This document shows, one piece after another, positions 11,192-17,933 of a stretch of 18,312 nt of DNA (the first letter of the stretch is position 1; every line of letters starts with the position of its first letter). Both the position numbers and the translations under genes were made by a program. The DNA is from Symbiodinium natans. Taxonomy: Eukaryota; Sar; Dinophyceae; Suessiales; Symbiodiniaceae. A model generated the notes under the pieces. That model did no database searches. It was not told the origin of the DNA and was given only the letters and a program-made list of their open reading frames with translations. The stretch spans positions 1-18,312 of the forward strand of contig CAJNDS010001453.1 of the NCBI GenBank assembly GCA_905221605.1, in the 5' to 3' direction.

Positions 11192-11207
11192 ATAGTAGCA
11201 GTGGTAA
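11097..11207. other. Junction zone between the tandem array and the coding region
   Basis: From 11097 the sequence no longer matches the array. The first ~37 bp (agtattcatagtactaattt and following) are A+T rich and contain AGT/ACT triplets that look like decayed microsatellite. The pure AGT run follows, then a short imperfect tail to 11202. The open frame of the RNase H-like region begins at 11208, directly after a TAA at 11205-11207. Confidence 0.75.
11134..11190 (+). repeat. (AGT)19 trinucleotide microsatellite
   Basis: There are nineteen uninterrupted AGT triplets, followed by interrupted copies (aat agt agc agt) to 11202. One frame reads as a serine run that fuses with the G+T-rich frame of unit 6, which is a meaningless read-through. 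Confidence 0.97.
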
Positions 11208-11638
11208 TGTGTCATTGCGGCACTGCACCTTAAAGTTACGGCATTAAGGCCAATCCCTGCAGGTACTCCACTTATTGTTAAGTTACAACCTGATACCCAC
11301 CTTGTTGCTCAATTTGACGGCAGCTGCCACGTGCAAGAAGGTATTAGTGTTGCGGGTGGTATCGTATGGTCGCCCAAACCAGTTCCGGTAATTCTTGAAA
11401 CAATTGCCATCCCACTCCAGCCTTGTCCAGATTCTATGTTTGCGGAAATATGCGCCGCTGACGCAACGTTAGACAAGGCATTATTTCTAGCTGCTAGCAA
11501 TCAAATTAGGTGCGAAAACTGGACAACATGTGGCAAAAGTTAACGCACACACCCATTACAGTGCATTGGTCATACGTCCCTCGCGTCGGCAACAAAGTCG
11601 CTGATCACCTGGCAGGACTCCGCTACAAAGCACCCCTT
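11208..11638 (+). pseudogene. RNase H-like domain, frameshifted and internally deleted
   Basis: Type 1 RNase H cuts the RNA strand of RNA-DNA hybrids and is common in retroelement polyproteins. The frame open from 11208 (frame 3) shows QFDGSCH, with the first acidic residue at 11316, a glycine-rich turn SVAGGIVW, and MFAEICAA with the glutamate at 11445. It stops at 11541. The domain resumes one frame over (frame 2, open from 11510) with HWSYVPRVGNKVADHLAG, whose final aspartate is at 11603. The first acid to the glutamate is about 43 residues, near the usual spacing. The glutamate to the last aspartate is about 52 residues, compared with about 86 in E. coli RNase HI. The segment bearing the third catalytic aspartate is not visible. 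I infer a deletion of roughly 30 codons plus a frameshift, so the domain should be inactive. No start codon is evident; the 5' part is missing at the junction. Confidence 0.72.
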
Positions 11639-11868
11639 CATGAAGATGTCTTCTTTGACTCGGGTGAGGGTCAGCCTTATATGCAAATAAACACTGAGTG
11701 CTTTCCGCCTATTCTGTTGCCTTCCAAGCAATGGCACCTGCAAGCTATACAGGATTTGCATTCCGGAGAGCTGAAACTATTTTTCTTGAAGCCCCCCCCC
11801 ACTCTGGAATCCGGAACTACTTTTGCGGTTTTGGCTCTACAATCGGATCAAGCCTCCCCCCAAGCTTG
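11639..11868 (+). pseudogene. Linker segment between RNase H-like and palm-like domains (frame 2)
   Basis: Frame 2 continues open from the RNase H-like part through LHEDVFFDSGEGQPYMQIN and a lysine/leucine-rich stretch (LHSGELKLFFLKPPP) before stopping at 11867-11869. Beyond the C run at 11792-11800 the frame 2 peptide looks less natural. The palm-like frame 3 is already open from 11790. The coding path therefore most likely leaves frame 2 at the C run. I recognise no domain in this linker. Confidence 0.45.
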
Positions 11869-12845
11869 ATACAACGTGGCCAGGGCTGGTCCAGTATCAA
11901 AGGCCATCTTTGCACCCACAGGGTAGATATTATGCCATACGGCACTGGCAAACGAGTAAAAGGCTAACATGTTTCTTGGCCATCGGACCGAACGCAATTG
12001 AAATCGACATGAAAGGTGCGCATTATACGCTTTTGCGCCTCCTTACATGTCACAGCCCTACTCACCCACCCCTCCCAACGTTGCTTGAAGCCAGGGAGCT
12101 ATTTAGTAGTCACCTTGCACGCGCGCCCAAAGCACAAACAGTGCAAACCAAGCACTTGTTGCAAAGAGCAGTTGGAATGGACAGCAATGCTTTCCTTCGG
12201 CATGTTTATGAAGGTAGTATTGCTGCTTATGCCATCCCCCCTGCCTTGGCAAGTTTTCTTGCACATTTGGTGCAGGCTAAAGCTACCCTCCAGGTTATGA
12301 TCCATCAAGGAATCCCTTTTTACCAACCGGATGCAAGGGTCAACAACAGGAATTGGGCAACTTTTGCACTTGAAGCTGCGGAAAGCTTCGTAATGCGAAA
12401 AGGGCTCGCTGCAATGCTCCCGTACTGCGCAGGCACAGTGCTTTGGGTACATGACGGGGTGTACGTCAAAAATAGAAACGCAGTTTCGCCCTTCATCGAA
12501 GGGGCTACTGAAGCGTTGGTTCAGCTCATCCAGGTGGGGCAGCACTGTCATCCACAGGTCACACCTAACCAGGAATTTGCTAACCTACAAGATGTCTTTG
12601 CTATTACCACCACGAAGAGTGAATTTAATGCGGCAGTTGATGCGTTAAACGCTGCGGGTATCGCGTGTCATAGCCCTGCTCTCCCAAAGCGCCCAAAGGC
12701 AACCACCAACAGGGTGTCCAAGCGCCTTATCCTGGAAGTTCAGGATCTACTAGAGGTCGAGAGGCAAAGAGACGATAAAAGGAGACGCGTTGATGTTACA
12801 GCTGTTCCGCGTAGGGGATTGTGGGTAACACCCCCCTCGTTGTGA
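11790..12845 (+). CDS. Polymerase palm-like protein, partial (family A / TV-Pol-like, tentative)
   Basis: This is an open frame of about 351 codons with no convincing internal start; the first codons follow a TGA at 11787, so I treat it as the 3' part of a longer polyprotein joined to the RNase H-like region. Around 11908-12060 it reads QGRYYAIRHWQTSKR and then EIDMKGAHYTLL, with the aspartate at about 12006. Around 12352-12475 it reads NWATFALEAAESFVM, then VLWVHDGVYVKN, with the HD pair at about 12450-12455. The spacing from aspartate to aspartate is 149 residues. This order and spacing resemble motif A and the Q helix plus motif C (HDE) of family A DNA polymerases, which are about 177 residues apart in Klenow fragment. 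A GRxY...DIDxxxxHP pattern is known to me from the TV-Pol group found in transposons and viruses. Here HDG replaces HDE. The basic C-terminus (KRPKATT, RQRDDKRRR) may bind nucleic acid. Motif B is not clear. A reverse-transcriptase palm was considered: motif A would fit, but there is no YxDD and the A-C distance is too large. Confidence 0.5.
   Translation, partial: SPPPLWNPELLLRFWLYNRIKPPPKLDTTWPGLVQYQRPSLHPQGRYYAIRHWQTSKRLTCFLAIGPNAIEIDMKGAHYTLLRLLTCHSPTHPPLPTLLEARELFSSHLARAPKAQTVQTKHLLQRAVGMDSNAFLRHVYEGSIAAYAIPPALASFLAHLVQAKATLQVMIHQGIPFYQPDARVNNRNWATFALEAAESFVMRKGLAAMLPYCAGTVLWVHDGVYVKNRNAVSPFIEGATEALVQLIQVGQHCHPQVTPNQEFANLQDVFAITTTKSEFNAAVDALNAAGIACHSPALPKRPKATTNRVSKRLILEVQDLLEVERQRDDKRRRVDVTAVPRRGLWVTPPSL
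11792..11800 (+). other. C9 homopolymer at the frame 2 to frame 3 switch
   Basis: A run of nine C follows ttgaag. Frame 2 (RNase H side) and frame 3 (palm side) overlap only at 11790-11868, and the run lies at the start of this overlap. A length error or slippage mutation here would explain the frame change; programmed slippage is a less likely alternative. Confidence 0.6.
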
Positions 12846-12886
12846 TGCGTGTAGTCCCCATTTCAACCACCCTCCCTCTTTCGTGA
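12846..12886 (+). other. Short spacer with a well-placed ATG at 12886
   Basis: Between the palm-like stop and the next frame, the sequence tcgtgATGGCGGCACC gives an ATG with G at -3 and G at +4, a favourable eukaryotic context. Its frame (frame 1) closes after about 31 codons at 12979-12981, whereas frame 2 is open from 12887. It could be the real start only if a frameshift lies between the two. Confidence 0.3.
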
Positions 12887-13519
12887 TGGCGGCACCTTTG
12901 GCTCAGACCAGTTGTGAAGGCCCGGGCACAACCAAACATGCTGGCCGCCACACGCTGCCTCCTGGCTTGGCGTTACCATGAAGCCATTGGTAGTCATTCC
13001 AGCACAGCTGACTTCGAACTCACAGTCCTCCCTGCTGCAGCGGGAGCGATCCTCGTGGCTCTCTTAGAGGAAAGCAAGTCGAACGAAGCCCTTTCCCCGT
13101 ACCATAAGGATCGTTTATATCGAGGCGTCTCCTTTGGTAATCCACTGATCATTCACGAGATTGTCGAAGATCTGGATGAGGAAAACCTCCTACTTGCATG
13201 GACTCTCATTGAAGTCATTGCAAGGCTGGACGCTGCCACTCAACCTCGCGCTACCGTGTCAATGCTATGGAAAATAAGTGCACCAAATCTCCGTGCCATC
13301 TCGTGCGTTGGAGAACGTGCGCTTGCCCAATCACTTTCGGAGCACTTTTCTTTGACCCCCAAGTGGTCTTCACGAGTTGTCGGGGCTTTAATCGGGCACA
13401 AAACTGGATGGGGTAGGGTAGAGGCATTGCTCCAGGTCTTAACGCCAAGAGCAACAGTCATTGCCCGTGAACTGTGTGAGTGTGAACAATTCCCCTATCA
13501 CTTCTTTTGGCCGTGGTAG
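12887..13519 (+). CDS. Hypothetical protein, about 193-210 aa
   Basis: I do not recognise this protein. Frame 2 is open from 12887 to the TAG at 13517; the first in-frame ATG is at 12938 (MLAATRCLLAW), giving 193 residues. The composition is protein-like: alternating hydrophobic and charged stretches, helical-looking segments such as AGAILVALLEESKSNEAL and EENLLLAWTLIEVIARLDA, then IGHKTGWGRVEALLQVL. The C-terminus is aromatic (FPYHFFWPW). There is no signal peptide or clear membrane segment. It begins 41 bp after the palm-like frame and is on the same strand, so it may be the next product or domain of the same element. It could also be a fragment of a longer polyprotein broken by frameshifts. 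Confidence 0.45.
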   Translation, partial: WRHLWLRPVVKARAQPNMLAATRCLLAWRYHEAIGSHSSTADFELTVLPAAAGAILVALLEESKSNEALSPYHKDRLYRGVSFGNPLIIHEIVEDLDEENLLLAWTLIEVIARLDAATQPRATVSMLWKISAPNLRAISCVGERALAQSLSEHFSLTPKWSSRVVGALIGHKTGWGRVEALLQVLTPRATVIARELCECEQFPYHFFWPW

Positions 13520-13866
13520 TCATACCTTGTTTCTTCTCACACAATAGATCCAGAGCCACGTTATTGGCTTTAATGCCCCTGGCTGGACCCACCTCACTTT
13601 GGCCATCTGTTCGCAGACAGTGGAGCTATGCGCCAATGTGTCCACTGAGTGAGGGTGTGGTTGCCCCTTGTACTTTGTGCTCGGTGGGCTTTATTGCCGC
13701 TTATGGTACTCGTACCTTTACGTGCTCCTCGGTTATTTGCTTCGTTGTTTGATCACTGCTAACATTGTGATCACCTACCCCTCCCCATCCGAATATAGTT
13801 GGCACATGCGTGACAGTTATTTTGCTCAAGCGCTCGTTATGGGAGCACTGACCCTTAACCCGCGCA
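13520..13866 (+). other. Broken coding-like stretch with a hydrophobic segment
   Basis: Frame 3 gives two protein-like pieces separated by a TGA at about 13653: one with IQSHVIGFNAPGWTHLTLA from about 13548, then a strongly hydrophobic piece at about 13668-13765 (LYFVLGGLYCRLWYSYLYVL and following) that could be a membrane segment. This is followed by EYSWHMRDSYFAQAL. The last part can be aligned with LEYARTLALPQAL just inside the copy 2 frame (about 15422), so this is probably the 5' part of duplicated copy 1 in decay. No intact gene. Confidence 0.35.
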
Positions 13867-15216
13867 ATGGCCTTCTGTCTGGATTTGGCGCCGGATCATC
13901 TTAGGAAGATTCTTGGCTCTTCCATCCATACTTCGCCCTGCCTCTTCTCGTATGACAACAAATTCTGCACCGTGGAGTCCAGTATCGCCTTTTGCATTAT
14001 GCAGCTGGCTGGCACGGTCTCCATTCGTGCACACTTGGATGCCGATGTAAAGTCCTCCGAATTGGTTGGGGCTGCTCTCCAGCTTATCCACCGCTGTTGG
14101 TCCAAGGGACTTGCCCTCCAGTTAAGGGAGATAGATGGATGCGGATGCCTTGAGTGGCAGCAATGGGGGTTGCAAACTCTGCGCGCTATGGGTTCAGTGA
14201 GTGTGGCGTGGCATAATGTACTTGCTGGCCACATCGGGCAGGCGAAAAAATTGCGCTCCCGGTAACATTGCATGCATCTTGCAGAATTGCCACTACCACC
14301 CTGGGCAGCTACGAGGTGTTTTTTCTTCGGTTGAGCTCGCTGTCCTGTCTGCCTGTTTTCCGTCTTCATGCACCTCTTCTCGCATACCAAAGGTCACCTC
14401 CCACCCTGCTTGCTCGTGCCACCCACCATGGTTTTTGGCCTGGCGTTCTTAAACGCCCCTCTGGGCCCCTCCCAGCCGAGAATGGCGCCGGTGCGCCACG
14501 AGTGCAAGAGTACCAGTTCACCACCCAAACGGCCTGCGCCTTTCACGAACAGGGTCTTGGTGCGACCTGTGCTTTCGTTGGCCAAATCGCCACCTTCGTC
14601 CTCGTTGAAGTTGGACTCGAGTTTGGATGTATGCTCAAGTACACCATGTGTTGCTCACCCTACACGCACGGAGAGTGGTACCTCCTCGACTCTACCCAAC
14701 TGCGCTGAACTTCTTCCGCTCCTCCTGGAAAACATGGCCTTCCGACTTGATCTCAATCTGGTGCAAATCCAAGTAGTTGTCCAGGGACTGACTTTTGCTG
14801 TCCCTCTAGTCAGCTTTCTTGTTGATTGGCCTGTTGGCACGGTCTTTATTGCTGTTGCCTTCCCCTCCTTTGAGCACATGGTAGAGGCGCATCCGGTCCT
14901 GGTAGGGTCTTACTTTAGTAGGCGCCTCTGTATTGTCAATCCGCCTGATGGGATGCTCCCTCTCAATCTCACAATCGATCCAATGCTGCCGGTCCTAATG
15001 CTGCAAATACTAATTGTGCAACACATGCGGCAACGGAGTGGTTACCTGGAAAGTCGGGCTTTCGTACTTTGCGATGAACAGGGCTTTGTTGCGGACACGT
15101 GCACCAAAATCCAAACAGCGTTCCATGAGGATGCGAGGGTGCTTCTTAAGTACAAGTGCCTCACCTTCGAAGGTCACCTGTTTAGATTGGTCTCCGCCTC
15201 CCACAGCCTACTTTGA
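13867..15216 (+). pseudogene. Copy 1 of a duplicated unknown protein, frame-disrupted
   Basis: No known family is recognised. Three consecutive segments in two frames align in order with the single frame at 15311-16780. Frame 1 (13867-14261) has CLDLAPDHLRKILGSS and VESSIAFC...GSVSVAWHNVLAG; copy 2 has SLDLSPVALTLVLGND and LTSSVAQR...CLASVNSHWFRLLLEG. Frame 3 (about 14286-14705) has GQIATFVLVEVGLEFGCMLK; copy 2 has GLVANLTLVRVTQHQGCMIQ. Frame 1 again (about 14707-15150) has LVDWPVGTVFIAV and MRQRSGYLESRAFVLCDEQG; copy 2 has LVDWPVGTPFTVY and MRERSGHLECRSFVLADSQG. The frame change near 14262 could be a tiny intron or an indel, and the change near 14705 has no obvious splice sites. I call it a pseudogene because two breaks are needed, although sequencing errors or introns could restore it. 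Confidence 0.6.
14262..14284 (+). other. 23-bp GT...AG segment at a frame switch (candidate tiny intron)
   Basis: The segment starts gtaac and ends ttgcag. Removing its 23 bases joins frame 1 exactly to the downstream frame 3 without a stop, and the homologous peptide of copy 2 continues across this point. Length 23 is within the range of known ultra-short introns in some protists, but a simple indel would give the same frame change. Confidence 0.3.
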
Positions 15217-15310
15217 TGCTAGGATGGCTGGCTTTGCTGCATTGGTAACGCCCTCTTGCCGCCTTTTGGCTCACACTAGCGTAGTAGTGCTTTGGCTCAT
15301 GGGAGTCTGA
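15217..15310 (+). other. Spacer between the two paralogous copies
   Basis: A stretch of 94 bp after the copy 1 stop, with TGA stops ahead of the copy 2 frame (frame 2 closes at 15308-15310). No promoter, hairpin or terminator is apparent. Confidence 0.5.
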
Positions 15311-16780
15311 GGCTGCCCCGCGACGTCACTTTCCTGCCGCCACACTATACGACTCGTTGCCTTGCGGCCCAACTTGAGCATGTCAACAGGGGAAGATTGC
15401 CTTGACAGCGACCCAAGGCAGCTTGAGTACGCCCGTACTCTTGCTCTGCCGCAAGCTCTGTCCTTGGATTTGTCCCCCGTGGCCTTGACGCTGGTCCTAG
15501 GCAATGACCCTCTAATTCCTCTTTGCGGAGGTGGAGAGGACCCTGTGCAAAAACTGACATCGTCAGTCGCGCAACGCCTTCTTGTGGATCTCTGCAACAT
15601 CAAGGTTGTTCTTGCCCTGCCATTGCAGAGTGTTCATGGCACTGAAAATGCCGCTGATGCCTTCCAGGCTTGGCTTAGTTGGAGCATAAGACAAGAAATA
15701 AAGATCGGCCAGGTCTCGGGCGGCTTAGACTTTCATTGGCACATGCTTCATTGGTGCCAATTGGCTATCCAGTCTGTGGCCTGTCTTGCATCGGTTAATT
15801 CGCACTGGTTCCGACTTCTCTTGGAAGGTCTGAGGGGAATGCCCTTCTTTGCGATTCCCACGGGGGAACACGCCGGAGCGTTCTTTGGAGTCACGCCTCT
15901 TGACGAATGCACTTACGACGTCCATGCAGTTGGAGACTTCCCACTCGCGAGCCTCCGCTTCCTCCGACTGCGTTCACCGTTTACAGCTGACTTTGCCAAT
16001 CAAACTCCTGCAAGGCAGCTCCTGGGCGGGCGACTTGCTCATGAGCATCATTGGCCTGCCCAAATGGATTCTCCTCACCCGCAGGCAGAGGGCCACTGTG
16101 GCAGTCTATGGCCTCGCACACAGTCCACCTTGCAGCGTCACGTGCCTGCCCCTTGGTCAGTCCGTGAAGCAGCCTCTCGTTGTAGGGTAAGGTATGCTGG
16201 CCTTGTTGCCAATCTCACCCTTGTGCGCGTTACTCAACATCAAGGCTGTATGATTCAAATCGTTTGGTGCGTTGCCCCCTTTCGACAAGAAGCTCTTGAA
16301 GGGGATACTCTCCAACTTACCACTCAACTTTTCCCTGCCTTATGTGCTTTGTGCCCGAACCGCCTGCAGCCAGATCTCCTTGGGGTCTTCGCTGTTTCGC
16401 AACTTAGTCACCTACCTGTCCCTCCGTGCTGTGCCCTGGTAGATTGGCCGGTGGGCACACCGTTCACTGTATATGCCTACAATGATCTCCTGGCTGTAAG
16501 GGCTGCGCATCCACCCGTCACTGTTGGCTGGCCGTCCTGGCACCTGCAGCTCCTCAACCCAAGCGATTGGAATGACCTACCTTGCCCTGTTTTGGCTGCT
16601 TGTAGCTGGCCTGTGTCCCTGTTGATGGTCAAATGCGTGCAAGCGATGAGAGAACGCAGTGGGCACCTCGAGTGTCGATCTTTTGTCCTGGCCGACTCAC
16701 AAGGGGCAGTTGCGAGTCCTGCGTCGGCAGTACTCCGAGCTTTTGCTCCGAATGCAAACATACTCCTGAAAATGCAGTAG
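15311..16780 (+). CDS. Copy 2 of the duplicated unknown protein, about 466-489 aa
   Basis: Frame 2 is open from 15311 to the TAG at 16778; the first ATG at 15380 gives 466 residues. The protein has at least three blocks shared with copy 1: an N-terminal block (about residues 25-160 from that ATG, with SLDLSPVALTLVLGND and a Trp/His-rich FHWHMLHWCQLAIQSV), a central block (about 265-320, AGLVANLTLVRV then GCMIQIVWCVAPF), and a C-terminal block (about 345-466) with LVDWPVGT and RERSGHLECRSFVLADSQG. It ends NILLKMQ. The C-terminal block is about 110 residues in each copy and roughly 40% identical by eye. Residues about 200-270 (15970-16190) are rich in His, Pro, Ser and Arg and look unlike their surroundings, while frame 3 is open over 15849-16190 with a more natural peptide (LPKWILLTRRQRATVAVYGL). 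Two compensating frameshifts may therefore be hidden. Function unknown; no nuclease, helicase, protease or capsid motif was recognised. Confidence 0.55.
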   Translation, partial: GCPATSLSCRHTIRLVALRPNLSMSTGEDCLDSDPRQLEYARTLALPQALSLDLSPVALTLVLGNDPLIPLCGGGEDPVQKLTSSVAQRLLVDLCNIKVVLALPLQSVHGTENAADAFQAWLSWSIRQEIKIGQVSGGLDFHWHMLHWCQLAIQSVACLASVNSHWFRLLLEGLRGMPFFAIPTGEHAGAFFGVTPLDECTYDVHAVGDFPLASLRFLRLRSPFTADFANQTPARQLLGGRLAHEHHWPAQMDSPHPQAEGHCGSLWPRTQSTLQRHVPAPWSVREAASRCRVRYAGLVANLTLVRVTQHQGCMIQIVWCVAPFRQEALEGDTLQLTTQLFPALCALCPNRLQPDLLGVFAVSQLSHLPVPPCCALVDWPVGTPFTVYAYNDLLAVRAAHPPVTVGWPSWHLQLLNPSDWNDLPCPVLAACSWPVSLLMVKCVQAMRERSGHLECRSFVLADSQGAVASPASAVLRAFAPNANILLKMQ

Positions 16781-17305
16781 GGACCCCGCCCCTTCACTAA
16801 TGCTTGGCCTTGGAAGCATGAGGGTCTCGTTCTCCAGTTTCACACTGCTTTCGCGGTTTTGCATTCTAGGGAATGTGTTGGCGGGACTTTTTCATGGGTG
16901 CTGTGCAGTGCTGGCTCAGGTCAACTCTGTAGATCCGAGGTAGTCCACCGCCTTCCCCTCAGGAAGGCATCACTGACATGGTTGAGGCATCCAGCCCTCA
17001 AATCCATATGGAACGTCTTGCTCCGCTGCTTGTGATTGTCTCGCAGTTGAGCCCTACGTCGGCCTACTGTAGGCCCGCCTCCAGGCACAGCGATAGACAC
17101 CTTCACGACTGCCCATTGGATGCATTGCGTTGTATCCTCTTTGATGCGTGCACTGTGTGCTTGAGCCTGTGGTTATAGAGCCGCGCGAAGGCCTCTCTGA
17201 GCCTCCACAAGTGTACCTCTGGCGGCAACAACAGTCGAATTGGGGTTGTTGTTATACTCGCCTCCCTCACGTCGCTCCTGGAGTCGAGAATGATAGGGTT
17301 GCCCT
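16781..17305 (+). other. Stretch without a convincing gene
   Basis: Several short frames exist. Frame 1 is open at 16933-17178 (with ATGs at 16978 and 17005; LAPLLVIVSQLSPTSAYCRP). Frame 2 is open from about 16796 past 17000 (GLVLQFHTAFAVLHS). Frame 3 is open across 17148-17591. None gives a recognisable domain or a clear match to the duplicated blocks, though the hydrophobic runs suggest decayed coding sequence. I saw no RNA gene or regulatory motif. Confidence 0.4.
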
Positions 17306-17545
17306 CCCGTCCCTGAGGGAAACCGCGAGAGTGGCTGCTGCTTGTCGGCGGGGAGGTATCATCGGGGCTTGGGCATCGCGCAGGCGTTTTGTGACATCGA
17401 CGTCAACCTTCGCCAGTACACAGCGTGTTGTGCCCGTCGTGCGTGTGAACTGCACCCATTTCAAATTGCAGCTTCATGTTACGGAATTGATGGACTTGGG
17501 TGTCGCGCGAATGCGAAACAATGCTATACTCTTCCCCTCCTCTAG
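17306..17545 (+). pseudogene. Possible second palm motif-A remnant (frame 2)
   Basis: Frame 2, open from a TAG at about 17295 to the TAG at 17543, contains SAGRYHRGLGIAQAF, then CDIDVNLRQYTACCARR and a Cys/Ala-rich tail (QIAASCYGIDGLGCRANAKQ). GRY followed by DIDxxxxxYT parallels the palm-like frame at 11908-12060 (GRYYAIRH...EIDMKGAHYTLL), with a shorter gap between the two. No motif C follows. The alternative is the longer frame 3 reading (17148-17591, 147 codons), whose peptide is rich in Ser, Thr, Val and Arg and has no recognisable motif. The match rests on few residues. Confidence 0.25.
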
Positions 17546-17603
17546 CCAGGCTAGGACCCCAGTCACTGGGCAAGTGGAGGAGGACGGTTGAGTTGCTCAT
17601 GCC

Positions 17604-17628
17604 ACGTGAGTGCGCCCGCACTCACACG
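17604..17628. repeat. Repeated hairpin block, copy 1
   Basis: This 25-bp block is identical to 17835-17859. Its core at 17606-17625, gtgagtgcgcccgcactcac, folds as a 9-bp stem (gtgagtgcg / cgcactcac) with two C at the centre. The identity ends just outside the hairpin in both copies. Confidence 0.9.
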
Positions 17629-17834
17629 GCGGTGTAGGAACCTGCATCTCTTCTCAAGGCAGTAGATCCATTTACGTTCTCTGTACAAGTTTGACGAGCA
17701 GTGACCCCTCACCGCAATTTCCGAGCAGGGGCTCGGTGAAGCGGCTCAGGAGCTCCCGTTCGGGTTGCTCCCTTGCTCCCGAGTATTACCTGCGGAGAAT
17801 CTTGTGAGGGTGCGGGAGTGATTTGATGTTGGGT
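17629..17834. other. 206-bp interval between hairpin repeats
   Basis: No intact open frame of note. It holds the GC hairpin at 17721-17736 and near-repeated strings around 17750-17782 (gctcccgttcgggttgctcc, then ttgctcccgag). I tested it by eye for tRNA features and found no cloverleaf. It may be a regulatory or intergenic spacer. Confidence 0.4.
17721..17736. repeat. GC-rich hairpin between the two repeated hairpins
   Basis: CCGAGC aggg GCTCGG forms a 6-bp stem with a 4-base loop. An overlapping alternative pairs tcaccg (17709-17714) with cggtga (17734-17739). Its position midway between the 25-bp repeats suggests a structured region, but no known RNA family is recognised. Confidence 0.55.
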
Positions 17835-17859
17835 ACGTGAGTGCGCCCGCACTCACACG
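17835..17859. repeat. Repeated hairpin block, copy 2
   Basis: Identical 25 bp to 17604-17628, in the same orientation, 231 bp downstream. The hairpin core is at 17837-17856. It lies 75 bp upstream of the ATG at 17934. Confidence 0.9.
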
Positions 17860-17933
17860 CCCTAGTCCCCCGCATGGATTGACAGTTTGTTCCTGTGGCT
17901 CATAGCCCTCTCAGCCGCGAACATAAAGGAGTG

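Noticed and set aside
10606-11247. Plus-strand frame of 213 codons ending in a serine run
   Set aside because: It is a read-through of the G+T-rich repeat stretch into the AGT microsatellite. The Cys/Val/Trp-rich composition is an artefact of G+T bias.
11820-12845. Reverse-transcriptase assignment for the palm-like frame
   Set aside because: EIDMKGAHY could be read as RT motif A, but no YxDD box is present, HDG stands at the motif C position, and the distance between the motifs (149 residues) is too long for a typical RT palm.
17629-17834. Possible tRNA or other small RNA gene between the hairpin repeats
   Set aside because: The string gttcggg resembles part of a T loop, but no acceptor, D or anticodon stems pair around it.
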